64,000 nucleotides of DNA from Rickettsia typhi (GCA_945875975.1 CAMCMD010000003.1:19631-83630); one strand, 5' to 3'; counted from the first letter of the stretch, positions 45,995 to 56,545 are shown. Notes: generated from the letters alone by a model not told the origin. Numbers and translations: made by a program.

Positions 45995-47566
45995 TTATTT
46001 TTCTTTAAATCCCTTAAACATAGCATCAATTACCGGGTCTAAAAGATATCTTAATAAAGTTCTAGTACCAGTAACTATTTGCACCTCAGCTGGCATACCA
46101 GGATGAAGTTCTAGCTTTCTTGAGTCAGCTACTTCCTGAAATTTATCCATGTCTATTTCAATGCGAGCTAAGTAATAACCACTTGCGAGCGGATCGCCTG
46201 GACCTCTTTGATGATCTGTAATTAGGTCTGGAGATAAAGAAATTACTTTGCCTGTAAATGAGGGAGTTGTTCTTGATTTAAAGGCGCTAAACCTAATTTT
46301 TGAGATAAGCCCCACCGTTATGGAATCGATGCTCTTAGGCTCAATTTTTGCTTCAATAACTAAAAGATCATTTACTGGAGAAATCTCTACAATAGTTTGA
46401 CCCGGAGGTATAGAGCTGCCAACAGTATGAAAATTTAGGTTATTAACTACTCCATCAACTGGTGATTTTAGAACAACCCTGCTCAGAGCTTCTTGAAGGT
46501 AAATAAATCTTTCTCTATGACCGGCGAGTTGACTTTGAGTTTCTTTAAGATCAGTTAGTGTTTGCGATGAAAATTTGTTATCTAGGTTTATTAAATCTAT
46601 ATCAGTTTTAGTGATTTCTTGTTCTGCTTTTGCTATTTCTGTGTCGGAGATTGCTAATTCGCTTTGTAAACCCGCTTCTTTTGCTTCTAATTCTAGGAGG
46701 GCAGATTTTTGAGCAAATCCTTTTGCATTAAGTTTTTTAGTCGCATCTACCCTATCTATAGTTACCTCTAGAGCTTTTTCAAGAGCAATTTTTTTAGCAT
46801 TATACCCTTCGATTTGTTTCTCAGATTGCTTATTTCTTTGTTTCAGAGAGTCTCTTTCTGCCATAATGAGTTTATTCTTTGAATGGAATAGGCTGTTTTG
46901 AGTCTCAATTATTTTTGCAACATCTGATTCTGATCTGTCTTTAAGTAAGAATTCTGGGTAGATAACCTCTGGGTCTTGATTAATCTCTGCTAGCAACCTA
47001 CTTTCAGAAGCCAAAAGAGTTCTATATTGATTAAGTACGTTTTCGTACTCAGATTTAGTTCTGCTATCATCCAATTCTATGAGCTTGTCTCCTTTCTTTA
47101 CAACATCTCCTAATTTAACAAAAACTGCTTTAAGTACGCCGCCTTCTTGATGGTTAACTATTTTTTTCTGGGTGCTACTAACGACAGTACCCATAGCAAC
47201 TGTAGCACTATCAAGAGGGGCTAAGGCAGCCCAAATAGCTCCAAACACGACAAAAAAAACAGTAACAAATACCCCGAATAAGATAGGGGATCTTGCACTT
47301 TTGACTACGTCATTTGCATTTCCGCCATCTTCTTTAACAACGAGATTAATAAATTGATCAATAAATTTTACGCTATTTTGCATACCTTGTATTATGGCAA
47401 TAGGAATCCCTTTTAGGGTCCATATACTTGGTGATTTAAGAGGAGTTGGAATGGCTCCAGTTTGTTGGTTAGCGGCCCCACCTTTTTGCTGCTGCATCAA
47501 CATTTGCTGTAGCTGTTGAATTTGTTGCAGCTTCTCAGGTGTTAGTTTGCTATTGTTATCTGACAT
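45995..47566 (-). CDS. Type I secretion membrane fusion protein (HlyD/PrtE family)
   Basis: A 523-residue periplasmic adaptor. After a Gln-rich cytoplasmic start (QQIQQLQQMLMQQQ) comes a membrane anchor near residues 90-118, then a lipoyl-like half (VVNHQEGGVLKAVFVKLGDVVKKGDKLIELDD pattern), a long coiled coil (about 165-335), the second lipoyl half (SPVDGVVNNLNFHTVGSSI) and a beta-barrel domain ending HPGMPAEVQIVTGTRT. Such proteins link the inner-membrane ABC exporter to TolC. It follows the ABC gene by 17 nt on the same strand. No obvious RTX substrate is nearby. Confidence 0.92.
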   Translation of the reverse strand: MSDNNSKLTPEKLQQIQQLQQMLMQQQKGGAANQQTGAIPTPLKSPSIWTLKGIPIAIIQGMQNSVKFIDQFINLVVKEDGGNANDVVKSARSPILFGVFVTVFFVVFGAIWAALAPLDSATVAMGTVVSSTQKKIVNHQEGGVLKAVFVKLGDVVKKGDKLIELDDSRTKSEYENVLNQYRTLLASESRLLAEINQDPEVIYPEFLLKDRSESDVAKIIETQNSLFHSKNKLIMAERDSLKQRNKQSEKQIEGYNAKKIALEKALEVTIDRVDATKKLNAKGFAQKSALLELEAKEAGLQSELAISDTEIAKAEQEITKTDIDLINLDNKFSSQTLTDLKETQSQLAGHRERFIYLQEALSRVVLKSPVDGVVNNLNFHTVGSSIPPGQTIVEISPVNDLLVIEAKIEPKSIDSITVGLISKIRFSAFKSRTTPSFTGKVISLSPDLITDHQRGPGDPLASGYYLARIEIDMDKFQEVADSRKLELHPGMPAEVQIVTGTRTLLRYLLDPVIDAMFKGFKEK

Positions 47567-47583
47567 ATATTTTTATAATAACT

Positions 47584-49344
47584 TTATTTATCATTAATAT
47601 GGATCATACCATTCTTGAGCATTTGTATACGCCCATGCACTTCTTCTTTTGAACCAAAGCTTGCAACTGCTCCATCTTGAATTACCATGATTTTATCAAC
47701 TTCTGAAAGAATAGAAGGGCGATGAGAAATAACTATTACTGTTATTTTTTTCTTTCTAGCTTCAGTAAGAGCGCTAGCTAAAGCTAGCTCACCTGTTTCA
47801 TCTAAGTTAGCATTAGGTTCGTCTAATACAACTAGTTTTGGAGTGCCGTAGAAAGCTCTAGCTAGACCTATTCTTTGTCTTTGTCCACCAGATAAATTAG
47901 ATCCTCCGGAACCAATATCAGAATCGTAACCATCTTGGAATCTGAGTATCATTTCATGTGCACCACACATTTTTGCAGCTTCAATTACTTTTTCGGGATT
48001 TAGTTGATCAGACATCCTAGCTATATTTTCTTTGATGCTGCCGCTAAATAATTCTATACCTTGAGGCAGATAACCCACATGTTCTCCAAAATTTTCTCTA
48101 TTCCAAGTGTACACATCCCCACCATCAAGACGCACTGATCCAGATGAAGCCGCCCAAACTCCAACAATTACTTTAGCTAAGGTGGATTTCCCTGCCGCAC
48201 TTGGTCCAACTATTGCTAAGATTTCACCTGGTTGGATAGCAAATGAAATTCCTTTAAGAATATGTACTGGCATAGATGGTATTGGTCTACCGTGAGCAAC
48301 AGGAGATGCATAATATACATTTTCAACAGCCAAATGCCCATCTACGGTAGGTATTGGCATTGCTTGGTCGCGCTCAGTATGTTTAGCAAATGATTCATTA
48401 ATATTTTTATAAGATTTCACAGCGCTGCTTATGCTTTTCCACATACCAATAGAGTTATCAAATGGTGCAAGCGCCTTGCCCACGATTATGGAGCTAGCAA
48501 TCATGTAACCTGTTGTCATATCTTGACCATTAGATTTTACAACTACATAAGCGCCAACACCGGTAACAGCCATGGTCATAATGTTGCGAATAAACCTTGA
48601 GAAGTTGGAAATAACACCATTTCTGTAGCTAGCTATTGATTGTTTTGCTAATGAAGCTTCATTAAATTTTGCCCAGTTTTTTTTTACATTCTTAATCATG
48701 CCCATAGCTTCAACAGCTTCAGCATTTCTATTAGCGATCTCAGCTTGACCCATTGCTCTTATAGAATACTCAGTTGCTTCATTGAGCGTTTTATTTGTGG
48801 CAACAGCATTAAAAAAAGCAAAACCAACAATTATAACAGCTCCTGCAATAGTAATATAACCCATATATGGATGTATTAAAAATAGAATGACTATGTAGAC
48901 AATGCTCCAAGGTGCATCGAAAAGAGTGTTGATGCCTGTACTCGTAAGGAATGTTTTTAGAGTTTGAAAATCTCTGAGTAACTGGCTAGAAGCTGGATCA
49001 ACTTTAGTTGCTGATGCAGAGATTGAATGACCAAACAAAACAGGCGATAAAGTGTTGTCGAGCCATTCGCCAACCTTAATTAAGGTGAATGACCGTGCTA
49101 TTTGTAAAAGTGTATAAACAAAATATATAAAGCCAATTATAATAGATAACATCAATAAAGTTTCTATATTGCCACTTCCTATAACTCTATCAAGTACTTG
49201 TAGGGAATATAATGGCGTTACCAACATGAGTAAATTAATAACAAAGGCAAAGACAAAAGTTATTTTAAAAGCTGCTCTACATTTTGCTAGGGCAATCATT
49301 AAAGGATTTTCTTTTTTTTCTACTTGATTAAATTTTTGTTGCAT
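47584..49344 (-). CDS. Type I secretion ABC transporter (PrtD/AprD family)
   Basis: A 586-residue half-transporter with a six-helix membrane domain (about residues 25-320) and a C-terminal ATPase: Walker A VGPSAAGKST, signature LSGGQRQRIGLARAFYG, Walker B KLVVLDEPNANLD and switch His in VISHRPS. It resembles the PrtD/AprD exporters of metalloprotease-type type I systems, which lack a C39 peptidase domain, as here. With the downstream HlyD-type gene it should form an export apparatus with TolC. I start at ATG 49344, after AGAG; a GTG at 49365 is the alternative. Rickettsiaceae often keep such a pair. Confidence 0.93.
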   Translation of the reverse strand: MQQKFNQVEKKENPLMIALAKCRAAFKITFVFAFVINLLMLVTPLYSLQVLDRVIGSGNIETLLMLSIIIGFIYFVYTLLQIARSFTLIKVGEWLDNTLSPVLFGHSISASATKVDPASSQLLRDFQTLKTFLTSTGINTLFDAPWSIVYIVILFLIHPYMGYITIAGAVIIVGFAFFNAVATNKTLNEATEYSIRAMGQAEIANRNAEAVEAMGMIKNVKKNWAKFNEASLAKQSIASYRNGVISNFSRFIRNIMTMAVTGVGAYVVVKSNGQDMTTGYMIASSIIVGKALAPFDNSIGMWKSISSAVKSYKNINESFAKHTERDQAMPIPTVDGHLAVENVYYASPVAHGRPIPSMPVHILKGISFAIQPGEILAIVGPSAAGKSTLAKVIVGVWAASSGSVRLDGGDVYTWNRENFGEHVGYLPQGIELFSGSIKENIARMSDQLNPEKVIEAAKMCGAHEMILRFQDGYDSDIGSGGSNLSGGQRQRIGLARAFYGTPKLVVLDEPNANLDETGELALASALTEARKKKITVIVISHRPSILSEVDKIMVIQDGAVASFGSKEEVHGRIQMLKNGMIHINDK

Positions 49345-49429
49345 AACTCTTATGTTACCACCCACATATTAAAAATTACTACCTATTCCAGAATATATAC
49401 TAAAAGTCGCAAAAGTAAACAAAATTTAA

Positions 49430-50359
49430 TTAACTATTTACTTTTGTGACCTTTGAATTTTTATTCGAGAGTAACGATAACTCTTTATCTGTTAATTTTG
49501 ACTTAATTTCATATGAAAGTAAATCAACTAAACATAAATAAGGTATAAATTGTTCGAAAACTATTAACCCAATATGTAATATTACTTCATCGTTGACTTT
49601 ATAATGATGTACTTCTTTTAATTCAAAAAAATATTCATCGAGCTGAGTCGAAAAAATTGGGGCTTGTTTTGATTTAGATGTTAAAGCGCTATAAATAGCA
49701 TCGATTTGAGTCTTTTGGTTCTTCACAAATAGGCTTAAATTGATAGTTTCATTAAAAGTAAAGTTAATGGTCCTGCTGTAGCTAGCTGCAACATTTGCTA
49801 TTACAAATTTAGTAATGACAATATTATCAGCAAGATCAATCACAGTTTTTCCTTTAATACCAATCACAGATTCGTTATTTATTCTACCGTGATAGTGATA
49901 AGTTGACTCTATTCCAATGCTCTCTAAAGTGGCAATTATATCTGCCCTTAAATTGGACTGCTGGTCTATTGGATCTGCTATATAAGCCAAATTACTAGTC
50001 TTTTCTCCAGAAAATTCATCTACAACCCAAAAGCTAATTTGAGCAAAATACTAGTTAAATGAAGGGTGGGTAGCAGAATTATAGATTTTTTCTGCAGCTC
50101 TACGTGGATTTACTGTACTGCTATGATTTTCACAATAGAAGCTCGTGGTTAATAAACTTCTAAATGGATCAATGAAAGCTTTTGATTTAATTGGGTGAAG
50201 ATTGAGATTACTTACTGCAAATAAAATATTAGTTCCTACTAAAGAGCTTGTTGAAACATCAATCTGCTTTAAAAAGCCGTCATCTCCAAGATACTTAAAA
50301 GAAACAAACTTAGCTTTGTGTCTGTGTACTAACTCTATGTTATCTTCAGATAGTTTCAT
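49430..50359 (-). pseudogene. Glutamine-synthetase-like gene interrupted by an amber codon
   Basis: Two same-phase minus-strand frames are separated by TAG at 50053-50051. The first has the GlnA N-terminal beta-grasp pattern (VSFKYLGDDGFLKQIDVST, AFIDPFRSLLTTSFYCE, NPRRAAEKIYN). After the stop the sense codons continue with a position equivalent to the EPEFF active-site strand but reading QISFWVVDEF, so the metal-binding Glu residues are gone. Then follow YIADPIDQQSNLRADI, a diverged HHE region (TYHYHGRINNESVIGIKG), and ADNIVITKFVIANVAASY. The C-terminal third is unrelated or lost. ATG 50359 is the likely old start. It is decayed, or a non-catalytic relative broken later. Confidence 0.75.
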
Positions 50360-50389
50360 TAGACCTCTAACGTAATTAAATTCTATCAA

Positions 50390-50535
50390 TAGAGTTCTTT
50401 CGAAACTCTACTACTGAAGACAATTGCGTTGTCATTCCGGTGCTCAGATTCTCACGTACCTTGTGTACGCTGCGGTCTTGCGCTCCGTAGATTCTTAGCA
50501 CTTGCTCTTCATTAGCGAGTTTGGAAAGAACTCTA
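50390..50535. repeat. 146-bp palindromic element (RPE-like), copy B
   Basis: The 19-nt outer arms, TAGAGTTCTTTCGAAACTC at 50390-50408 and GAGTTTGGAAAGAACTCTA at 50517-50535, pair at 18 of 19 positions. Inside, GGTGCTCAGATTCT and AGATTCTTAGCACT form a second imperfect stem around CACGTACC-TTGT-GTACGCTG. It fills almost exactly the space between the asd stop and the broken glnA-like gene. The interior is G+C-richer than the flanks. The long near-perfect arms show recent origin or selection. Confidence 0.8.
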
Positions 50536-50538
50536 ATA

Positions 50539-51546
50539 TTAATCTTTTATAAGCTCCTCGGCTATTTGCACAGCATTAAGCGCGGCACCTTTTCTTAAAT
50601 TATCAGTACAAACCCACATATTGATACAATTTGCTTTCGAGTGGTCATTGCGTATCCTTGAAACAAACACCTCATCATGTTCAACTGCATCAACCGGAGT
50701 GGCGTATCTCATTTCATTTTCAAGGCTATGAACAACAACCCCGTCAGCTTCATATAGCAGTTCTTCTGCTTCAACTGCATCAAGCTTACCTTCAAATTCT
50801 ATATTAACTGACATCGAGTGAGAAACAAAAACTGGTACTCGAACGCAAGTTACTGTAGAGCTTAGGTGATGTCCTATAATCTTTTTAAGCTCTTCTTGAA
50901 TTTTATATTCCTCATCTGTGTAACCATCTTCTCTAAATTCTCCAATATGTGGAAATAAGTTAAAGGCTATTTGTTTTGGAAAAACGCGAGCGTCAAGGTT
51001 TTCAAAGACGAATTTGGCTTTTGTTTGTTTATATAATTCATCCATTGCCAACTTGCCAGCACCTGATACTGATTGGTACGTTGAAATTACAACTCTTTTA
51101 ATTTTGACTGCATTATCAAGGGGTTTTAGCACAACAGATAAAGGTATCGTACAGCAATTTGGATTTGCAATAATGCCGCCTTTAAAGTTTTTAAGAGCTT
51201 GTAAGTTTGCTTCGGGAACAATCAATGGTACGTTATCATCAAGTCTAAATAATGAAGATTTATCAATTACAATACATCCTTTATTTACTGCTTCCTTAGC
51301 ATATTTCCTTGATATTTCTGAGCCAGCACAAAAAAAAGCAATATCTATTCCAGAAAAATTGAAATCCTTCATTTGCTCTACTTTTAGCGTTTCGTTCCCA
51401 AAACTAACTTGGCGACCAACGGATTTCTCTGAAGCTAGAGCAATTACTTGTTTAACAGGAAATTTCCTGCTAGATAAATAGTTTAATACCTCTCGACCAA
51501 CACTTCCTGTTGCTCCCACTACAGCAATTATATATTTTTTTTTCAT
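50539..51546 (-). CDS. asd: Aspartate-semialdehyde dehydrogenase
   Basis: A 335-residue NADPH-dependent enzyme that turns aspartyl phosphate into aspartate semialdehyde for the lysine/diaminopimelate branch. The nucleotide loop [11 protein letters not shown] is at the N terminus, the catalytic Cys lies in NPNCCTIPL, and the substrate-binding His is in [13 protein letters not shown]. Full length for the family. The ATG overlaps the stop of the upstream HIT gene (ATGA), so they are coupled. lysC, the preceding step of the pathway, is in this window at 60940-62133. Confidence 0.96.
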   Translation of the reverse strand: MKKKYIIAVVGATGSVGREVLNYLSSRKFPVKQVIALASEKSVGRQVSFGNETLKVEQMKDFNFSGIDIAFFCAGSEISRKYAKEAVNKGCIVIDKSSLFRLDDNVPLIVPEANLQALKNFKGGIIANPNCCTIPLSVVLKPLDNAVKIKRVVISTYQSVSGAGKLAMDELYKQTKAKFVFENLDARVFPKQIAFNLFPHIGEFREDGYTDEEYKIQEELKKIIGHHLSSTVTCVRVPVFVSHSMSVNIEFEGKLDAVEAEELLYEADGVVVHSLENEMRYATPVDAVEHDEVFVSRIRNDHSKANCINMWVCTDNLRKGAALNAVQIAEELIKD

Positions 51547-51899
51547 AGGTTTTTATCTATTAAGTTAATATTTTTTGATCCGCTCAAAATGTGAGTATGA
51601 AAATGGAACACAGATTGTCCAGAAGATAAACCGTTGTTACTCACAGTGCGATACTCATTAGCACCATTATCTTTTGCAATTTTTGCAATTGTTTTGAAAT
51701 AATGATTGATATGGTCCGAAGGCGCTTTTTTAACAAAATCGGCAAAATCAATGTAGTTTCCTTTAGGTATAACAAGTATATGTATAGGTGCGGCTGGATT
51801 TATATCTTTTATCGCAATTAGCATCTCATCTTCATAAAGTTTTGTCGCTGGAATTTCACCACTAATAATTTTAGCAAAAATATTATTCTTATTGTACAT
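51543..51899 (-). CDS. HIT-family nucleotide-binding protein (HinT-like)
   Basis: A 118-residue histidine-triad protein. It begins [20 protein letters not shown], has [15 protein letters not shown] in the middle and the triad HFHTHIL near the C terminus (His-x-His-x-His). HIT hydrolases act on purine nucleoside phosphoramidates and adenylates in the cytoplasm. I choose ATG 51899 because the family N terminus starts there; a longer frame from 51980 would add 27 atypical residues. Its stop overlaps asd by 4 nt. Confidence 0.93.
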   Translation of the reverse strand: MYNKNNIFAKIISGEIPATKLYEDEMLIAIKDINPAAPIHILVIPKGNYIDFADFVKKAPSDHINHYFKTIAKIAKDNGANEYRTVSNNGLSSGQSVFHFHTHILSGSKNINLIDKNL

Positions 51900-52029
51900 T
51901 ATGTCCTTGTTTTGAATGAATCTTATTAATATTATCTTCCAGATTGCTTGTAATTTAGAATGAGGGTGATTATCTATCACTTATGCTATTTATACAAGTC
52001 CATTTATAAAAACAAATTAAGAAAATATT

Positions 52030-52590
52030 ATGTCTGATAATTCAACTCGTAGCCCTAGTCATCATGGCACCACTATACTTTGTTTAAAAAAAGGTAAAGA
52101 TGTTGTAATTGCTGCAGATGGCCAAGTTTCTCTTGGTAGTCATATAGTAAAGGCCACGGCTAAGAAGCTAAGAACTCTCTCTGGCAATAAAATTGTTGCT
52201 GGCTTTGCTGGATCAACGGCAGATGCTTTTACTTTATTTGAAAGATTAGAAGCAAAACTTGATAAATATTCAAATCAGTTACTTAGGAGCGCAGTTGAAC
52301 TCGCCAAAGATTGGCGTACGGACAAATATTTACGTAAGCTTGAAGCTATGCTAATTGTTGCAGATAAAGACAATATATTAATTGTTACAGGAAATGGAGA
52401 TGTAATAGAGCCAGAAGATAATATAGCGGCGATTGGTTCTGGCGGATTTTTTGCTCTTGCGGCAGCTAAAGCACTAATGTCTATTGACACTAAGATGACT
52501 GCTGAAGAAATTGCGTTAAAATCTATGAATATAGCAGCAGACGTTTGTGTGTTTTCAAATCATAATATTATTACTGAGAAGGTTAAATGA
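52030..52590 (+). CDS. hslV: ATP-dependent protease subunit HslV
   Basis: A 186-residue proteasome-beta-like peptidase. The propeptide ends HHG and the catalytic Thr14 is exposed after processing ([11 protein letters not shown]). [17 protein letters not shown] and [16 protein letters not shown] are conserved blocks. Twelve subunits form two rings capped by HslU. The stop overlaps the hslU ATG (ATGA), so the two are co-translated at balanced levels. Divergent from the HIT/asd pair. Confidence 0.97.
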   Translation: MSDNSTRSPSHHGTTILCLKKGKDVVIAADGQVSLGSHIVKATAKKLRTLSGNKIVAGFAGSTADAFTLFERLEAKLDKYSNQLLRSAVELAKDWRTDKYLRKLEAMLIVADKDNILIVTGNGDVIEPEDNIAAIGSGGFFALAAAKALMSIDTKMTAEEIALKSMNIAADVCVFSNHNIITEKVK

Positions 52591-53915
52591 ATTTAAAAAA
52601 TAAAATGGGTCTAACCCCAGCTGAAATAGTAGCAGAGCTTGATAGATTTATTGTGGGTCAAAATGCAGCCAAAAAAGCGGTAGCAGTTGCTTTGCGTAAT
52701 CGCTATCGCCGCGCCCAAGTGCCTGAGCCAATGCGAAGTGAAATTATGCCAAAAAATAGTTTGATGATTGGTTCTACGGGTGTTGGTAAAACTGAAATAG
52801 CAAGAAGATTGGCCAAATTATCTGAATCACCATTTATTAAAGTTGAGGCAACAAAATTTACCGAAGTTGGTTATGTTGGACGTGACGTAGAGTCAATAAT
52901 TCGTGATCTAATAGAGATAGCAGTTTCACACCAAAAAGAAAAGGCTAAGAAAGAAGTTAAAGAAAAAGCTAAAATCAAAGCTATAGAGCGTATTTTAGAT
53001 TCAGTCGTGGGCAAATCTGCTTCTTCTGAAACTAGAGATAAATTCAGGGTAAAGATTTTAAATGGTGAGCTTGATCATACGGAGATTGAAATCGGAGTTA
53101 AAGATATGGGTCCTGTTGGCGGTGGTAGTTTTGAAATTCCAGGGATGCCTGGCGCTGCTATGGGTGTTTTAAACATCAACGACATGCTAGGAAAGGCATT
53201 TGGTGGTGATAAAATAAAACAAAAAAAACTGACAGTTGCCGCGTCTATAAATATCATTACTTCAGAAGAATCGGATAAAATGATTGATGAAGAAAAGACT
53301 ATTGCTATGGCGGTGGATTCAGTTGAAAATGATGGTATAGTGTTTTTAGATGAGATAGACAAAATTACTTCTAGGTCAGAAGGAAAGGGGCCAGAAGTCA
53401 GCAGAGAAGGAGTGCAAAGAGATCTCCTTCCGCTCATTGAGGGGACCAGTGTTGTAACAAAATATGGAACAATCAAAACTGATCATATATTGTTTATAGC
53501 TTCAGGTGCTTTTCATCTTTCCAAACCTTCGGATTTGCTGCCAGAATTGCAAGGGCGTTTGCCAATTCGAGTAGAAATGACTTCTTTAACTAAAGAAGAT
53601 TTAGTAAAAATTTTGACCGAACCAGAATCTAGTCTAATCAAGCAATATACGGCATTAATTGCTACAGAAGGGGTAGCACTTGAGTTTAGCGATGACGCTA
53701 TTGATTCAATAGCTACATACGCTGCTAACTTTAATACAGAAATAGAAAACATTGGTGCAAGAAGGTTACACACTATCCTTGAAAACTTACTTGAGGAAGT
53801 TAGTTTTGAATCTAGTGATACAACTAACAAGAAGGTAAAAATAGATCAAAAATTTGTAGATAAACAGATCTCTGGTTTTATGAAAAATATGGATTTAGCA
53901 AAGTTTATATTATAG
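52587..53915 (+). CDS. hslU: ATP-dependent protease ATPase subunit HslU
   Basis: A 442-residue AAA+ unfoldase. Residues 62-69 are Walker A GSTGVGKT; Walker B is [11 protein letters not shown]; the second-region [13 protein letters not shown] and sensor residues are present. The intermediate I domain (about 110-235) is rich in Lys/Glu and Gly and is normal for the family. HslU unfolds substrates and feeds them to HslV. It is heat-shock regulated in other bacteria, but I see no sigma32 site I can support here. Confidence 0.97.
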   Translation: MNLKNKMGLTPAEIVAELDRFIVGQNAAKKAVAVALRNRYRRAQVPEPMRSEIMPKNSLMIGSTGVGKTEIARRLAKLSESPFIKVEATKFTEVGYVGRDVESIIRDLIEIAVSHQKEKAKKEVKEKAKIKAIERILDSVVGKSASSETRDKFRVKILNGELDHTEIEIGVKDMGPVGGGSFEIPGMPGAAMGVLNINDMLGKAFGGDKIKQKKLTVAASINIITSEESDKMIDEEKTIAMAVDSVENDGIVFLDEIDKITSRSEGKGPEVSREGVQRDLLPLIEGTSVVTKYGTIKTDHILFIASGAFHLSKPSDLLPELQGRLPIRVEMTSLTKEDLVKILTEPESSLIKQYTALIATEGVALEFSDDAIDSIATYAANFNTEIENIGARRLHTILENLLEEVSFESSDTTNKKVKIDQKFVDKQISGFMKNMDLAKFIL

Positions 53916-53950
53916 GTTGGTTTCTAAACTATTTGTTGCAGAGACTATAA

Positions 53951-55489
53951 ATGATTACAAAAGTAACAAGCTTAGCTTTTAGTGGTATCGATATCATAGA
54001 TGTAGATGTTCAGGTTCAGATTGAACCTGGGATACCAAAATTTATAATAGTAGGTCTTGCTGACAAAACTATTGCTGAATCTAAAGAGCGAGTCAGAGCA
54101 GCTTTATCATCAATCGGACTTAGCTTGCCGGCAAAAAAGATATTAATTAACTTAGCACCTGCTGACCTTATAAAAGAGGGGAGTCATTTTGACTTAGCGA
54201 TTAGTGCGGGTATTCTGGCTAGTATGGGTGCGTTACCTGCTGATGAAATAAGTAATTACCTTATATTAGGAGAATTGTCTCTTGATGGTAGTATACTGCC
54301 AGTTAGTGGAGTTCTACCTGTAGCTATGGGAGCAACCGCACGTGGCAAAGGCTTGATATGCTCAAAAAATAATGGAGCTGAAGCTGCGTGGTCTGGTAAT
54401 GATAATATTCTTGCTCCGGATAATTTACTCGAATTGGTAAATCACTTTAAGGGGACCCAAACTCTTTCTCAGCCTGTAGCTGGCTTATTTCGTAGCGAGG
54501 TAATGTACCCAAATTTAAAGGATATAAGAGGCCAAAGGGTGGCAAAAAGAGCCATTGAAATTGCCGCAGCTGGTGGCCATAATCTATTGATGTTTGGCCC
54601 TCCTGGCTCCGGAAAATCAATGCTTGCTGCCAGATTAGCTGGCATAATGCCTGAGCTTTCACCTGCCGAAGTTCTGGAGTGTAGTACAATTGCCAGTATT
54701 GCTGGTAATCTAGAAAATGGTTGTTTGACAAAAGAGCGTCCCTTTAGAGCTCCCCACCACTCATGTACTGTAGCTGCTATGGTTGGTGGTGGAGGTGGTA
54801 GAAAGGTGAAACCAGGGGAGATTTCTTTAGCGCATAATGGTGTATTGTTTTTGGATGAATTACCTGAGTTTAACACAGGAGTGATCGAATCACTTCGTCA
54901 GCTGTTAGAGACGAAAAAGGTGTTAATTTCTCGCTCTGGGGCTCACATTGAATATCCAGCAAATTTTCAGTTAATAGCCGCCATGAATCCATGTAAATGT
55001 GGCTATTTGAATAATTCATTTAAAGCATGCAGTAAGGCGCCATCGTGTGCCACTAGTTACCAGTCTAAAATATCTGGACCAATTTTAGATCGGTTTGATT
55101 TGCATATAGAAGTTGGTAGCTCGGAAGAAGATTTTACTTATGAGCAGATACTATCTGCATCAGAAGAAGAATGTAGTACAATTGTTGCCCAAAGAGTAAA
55201 ACACGCTCATGAAATTCAAGCACAGCGGTATGAAGGGTACAGCATAAGGCTAAATAATGCTCTTGACGGCCAGCTGCTTATTGATTACGCAATCCCTGGC
55301 GATGAAGGTCGGGATATTCTTAATGAAGCCGCTAAGAAATTTAGGTTATCTATACGTGCATATAATCGTGTGCTTCGAGTAGCTAGAACTATTGCCGATT
55401 TATCTGATTCAAATTATGTAAGAAAAGATCATATAGCCGAGGCTTTAAGCTATAGGCAAATGGATTATTATCGACTAGAGGCGGCGTAA
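53951..55489 (+). CDS. comM: Mg-chelatase-like AAA+ protein ComM (YifB)
   Basis: A 512-residue protein with an N-terminal Lon-like S5 fold (about 1-165), an MCM-type AAA+ domain with Walker A GPPGSGKSML, Walker B GVLFLDELPEF and a Zn-ribbon-like AMNPCKCGYL region, and a C-terminal Mg-chelatase helical domain with RAYNRVLRVARTIADL. ComM helicases promote branch migration during natural transformation and recombination. It starts 35 nt after hslU and the class II aldolase gene follows 3 nt later, so these may share a transcript. Confidence 0.94.
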   Translation: MITKVTSLAFSGIDIIDVDVQVQIEPGIPKFIIVGLADKTIAESKERVRAALSSIGLSLPAKKILINLAPADLIKEGSHFDLAISAGILASMGALPADEISNYLILGELSLDGSILPVSGVLPVAMGATARGKGLICSKNNGAEAAWSGNDNILAPDNLLELVNHFKGTQTLSQPVAGLFRSEVMYPNLKDIRGQRVAKRAIEIAAAGGHNLLMFGPPGSGKSMLAARLAGIMPELSPAEVLECSTIASIAGNLENGCLTKERPFRAPHHSCTVAAMVGGGGGRKVKPGEISLAHNGVLFLDELPEFNTGVIESLRQLLETKKVLISRSGAHIEYPANFQLIAAMNPCKCGYLNNSFKACSKAPSCATSYQSKISGPILDRFDLHIEVGSSEEDFTYEQILSASEEECSTIVAQRVKHAHEIQAQRYEGYSIRLNNALDGQLLIDYAIPGDEGRDILNEAAKKFRLSIRAYNRVLRVARTIADLSDSNYVRKDHIAEALSYRQMDYYRLEAA

Positions 55490-55492
55490 ATT

Positions 55493-56188
55493 ATGGATAG
55501 CAAAATTAAAGCAGCGCTTGCCAATGCTTACAAAATAATAGCAAAGCTTGGAATGGATGATCATACATACACTCATTTATCCGCAAGGCCAAAAGGAGCT
55601 AATTATTATTATATATATCCGTTTGGTCTTCGTTTTGATGAAGTAACTCCATCCTGTTTATTAAAAGTCTCGTTAACTGGTAATATTCTTGAAGGGAAGG
55701 AGAAACAGTATAATAAAACTGGATATGTCATTCACGGTAGTATTTATCGAAACCGTCCTGAACTGAACTCCATTTTTCACCTACATACCGTAGCTACTGT
55801 TGCAGTATCTGCTATGAAAAGTGGCTTGTTGCCAATTAGCCAATGGGCGCTACATTTTTATGAAAACGTTACTTATCATGACTATAACGCTCTTGCTCTT
55901 GATGATACAAGGCAGGGAGATCCTCTTGCCCGAGATCTTGCTGATAAGAAGGTAATGTTCTTACGTAACCACGGTTTTATTTCATGTGGCGCAACAATTC
56001 AAGAAGCACTATTTTACTGTTATCATTTAGAACTAGCCTGCAAAACACAAATTGCTGCTCTTTCTTGTAATGCGGAGTTAATTATTCCAAGTCATGATAT
56101 TTGTAAACAAACCTGCAAAGATGTTCTTTCCTTTGAAAAAAATTTAGGAGAAAGAGACTGGGAAGCTTGGGTTAGACTTTTAGTATAA
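55493..56188 (+). CDS. Class II aldolase/adducin-family protein
   Basis: A 231-residue protein with the class II aldolase pattern: an N-terminal helix, HTYTHLSAR (DDHTYTHLS), [28 protein letters not shown] with the zinc-binding H-x-H, and [17 protein letters not shown]. The second ligand set (NHG) is present, so a metal site looks intact. Rickettsiales have homologues of unknown substrate often called adducin-like; fuculose-phosphate aldolase is the named model. It starts 3 nt after comM. A convergent terminator follows. Confidence 0.87.
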   Translation: MDSKIKAALANAYKIIAKLGMDDHTYTHLSARPKGANYYYIYPFGLRFDEVTPSCLLKVSLTGNILEGKEKQYNKTGYVIHGSIYRNRPELNSIFHLHTVATVAVSAMKSGLLPISQWALHFYENVTYHDYNALALDDTRQGDPLARDLADKKVMFLRNHGFISCGATIQEALFYCYHLELACKTQIAALSCNAELIIPSHDICKQTCKDVLSFEKNLGERDWEAWVRLLV

Positions 56189-56280
56189 GTAGAGTAGAAG
56201 CAGCGCCATTATCATGACGCAAGTTCAAGATACCTAGTTATATCTGGTTTTGAAGCGATATTTTATTGTTTTGTTGAATA

Positions 56281-56318
56281 AAAAAAGAATATGCAGATTA
56301 ATCTGCATATTCTTTTTT
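56281..56318. terminator. Bidirectional terminator between class II aldolase gene and cspA
   Basis: A fully perfect 38-nt palindrome: AAAAAAGAATATGCAGATT followed by its exact complement. The A-run/T-run flanks allow use in both directions, as expected between these convergent genes. Confidence 0.93.
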
Positions 56319-56341
56319 ATATTCTATCAAAAAATGATTGA

Positions 56342-56545
56342 TTAGATCAATTTAATATTAATAGCTGAGATTTTGCCATTTTGAGATTCAGTTTCGAAAC
56401 TAATTTCTTGGCCGTCGCTTAGATCTCTAAGTCCTGACTGTTCTACAGCTGAGATGTGAAGAAAAACATCTTTTGATTTATCGCTAGGCTCGATGAAGCC
56501 ATAACCTTTGTTAGCGTTAAACCATTTTACTTTTCCTTTTTGCAT
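56342..56545 (-). CDS. cspA: Cold-shock protein
   Basis: A 67-residue single OB-fold protein. RNP1 is KGYGFIEP and RNP2 is VFLHISAVEQSG; the first strand is KVKWFNANKG. Cold-shock proteins bind single-stranded RNA and DNA and melt secondary structure. The gene is monocistronic, with a perfect terminator just downstream. Its 5' leader, about 200 nt to the next gene, is long and AT-rich, as often seen for regulated csp genes, but I see no clear structure. Confidence 0.95.
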   Translation of the reverse strand: MQKGKVKWFNANKGYGFIEPSDKSKDVFLHISAVEQSGLRDLSDGQEISFETESQNGKISAINIKLI

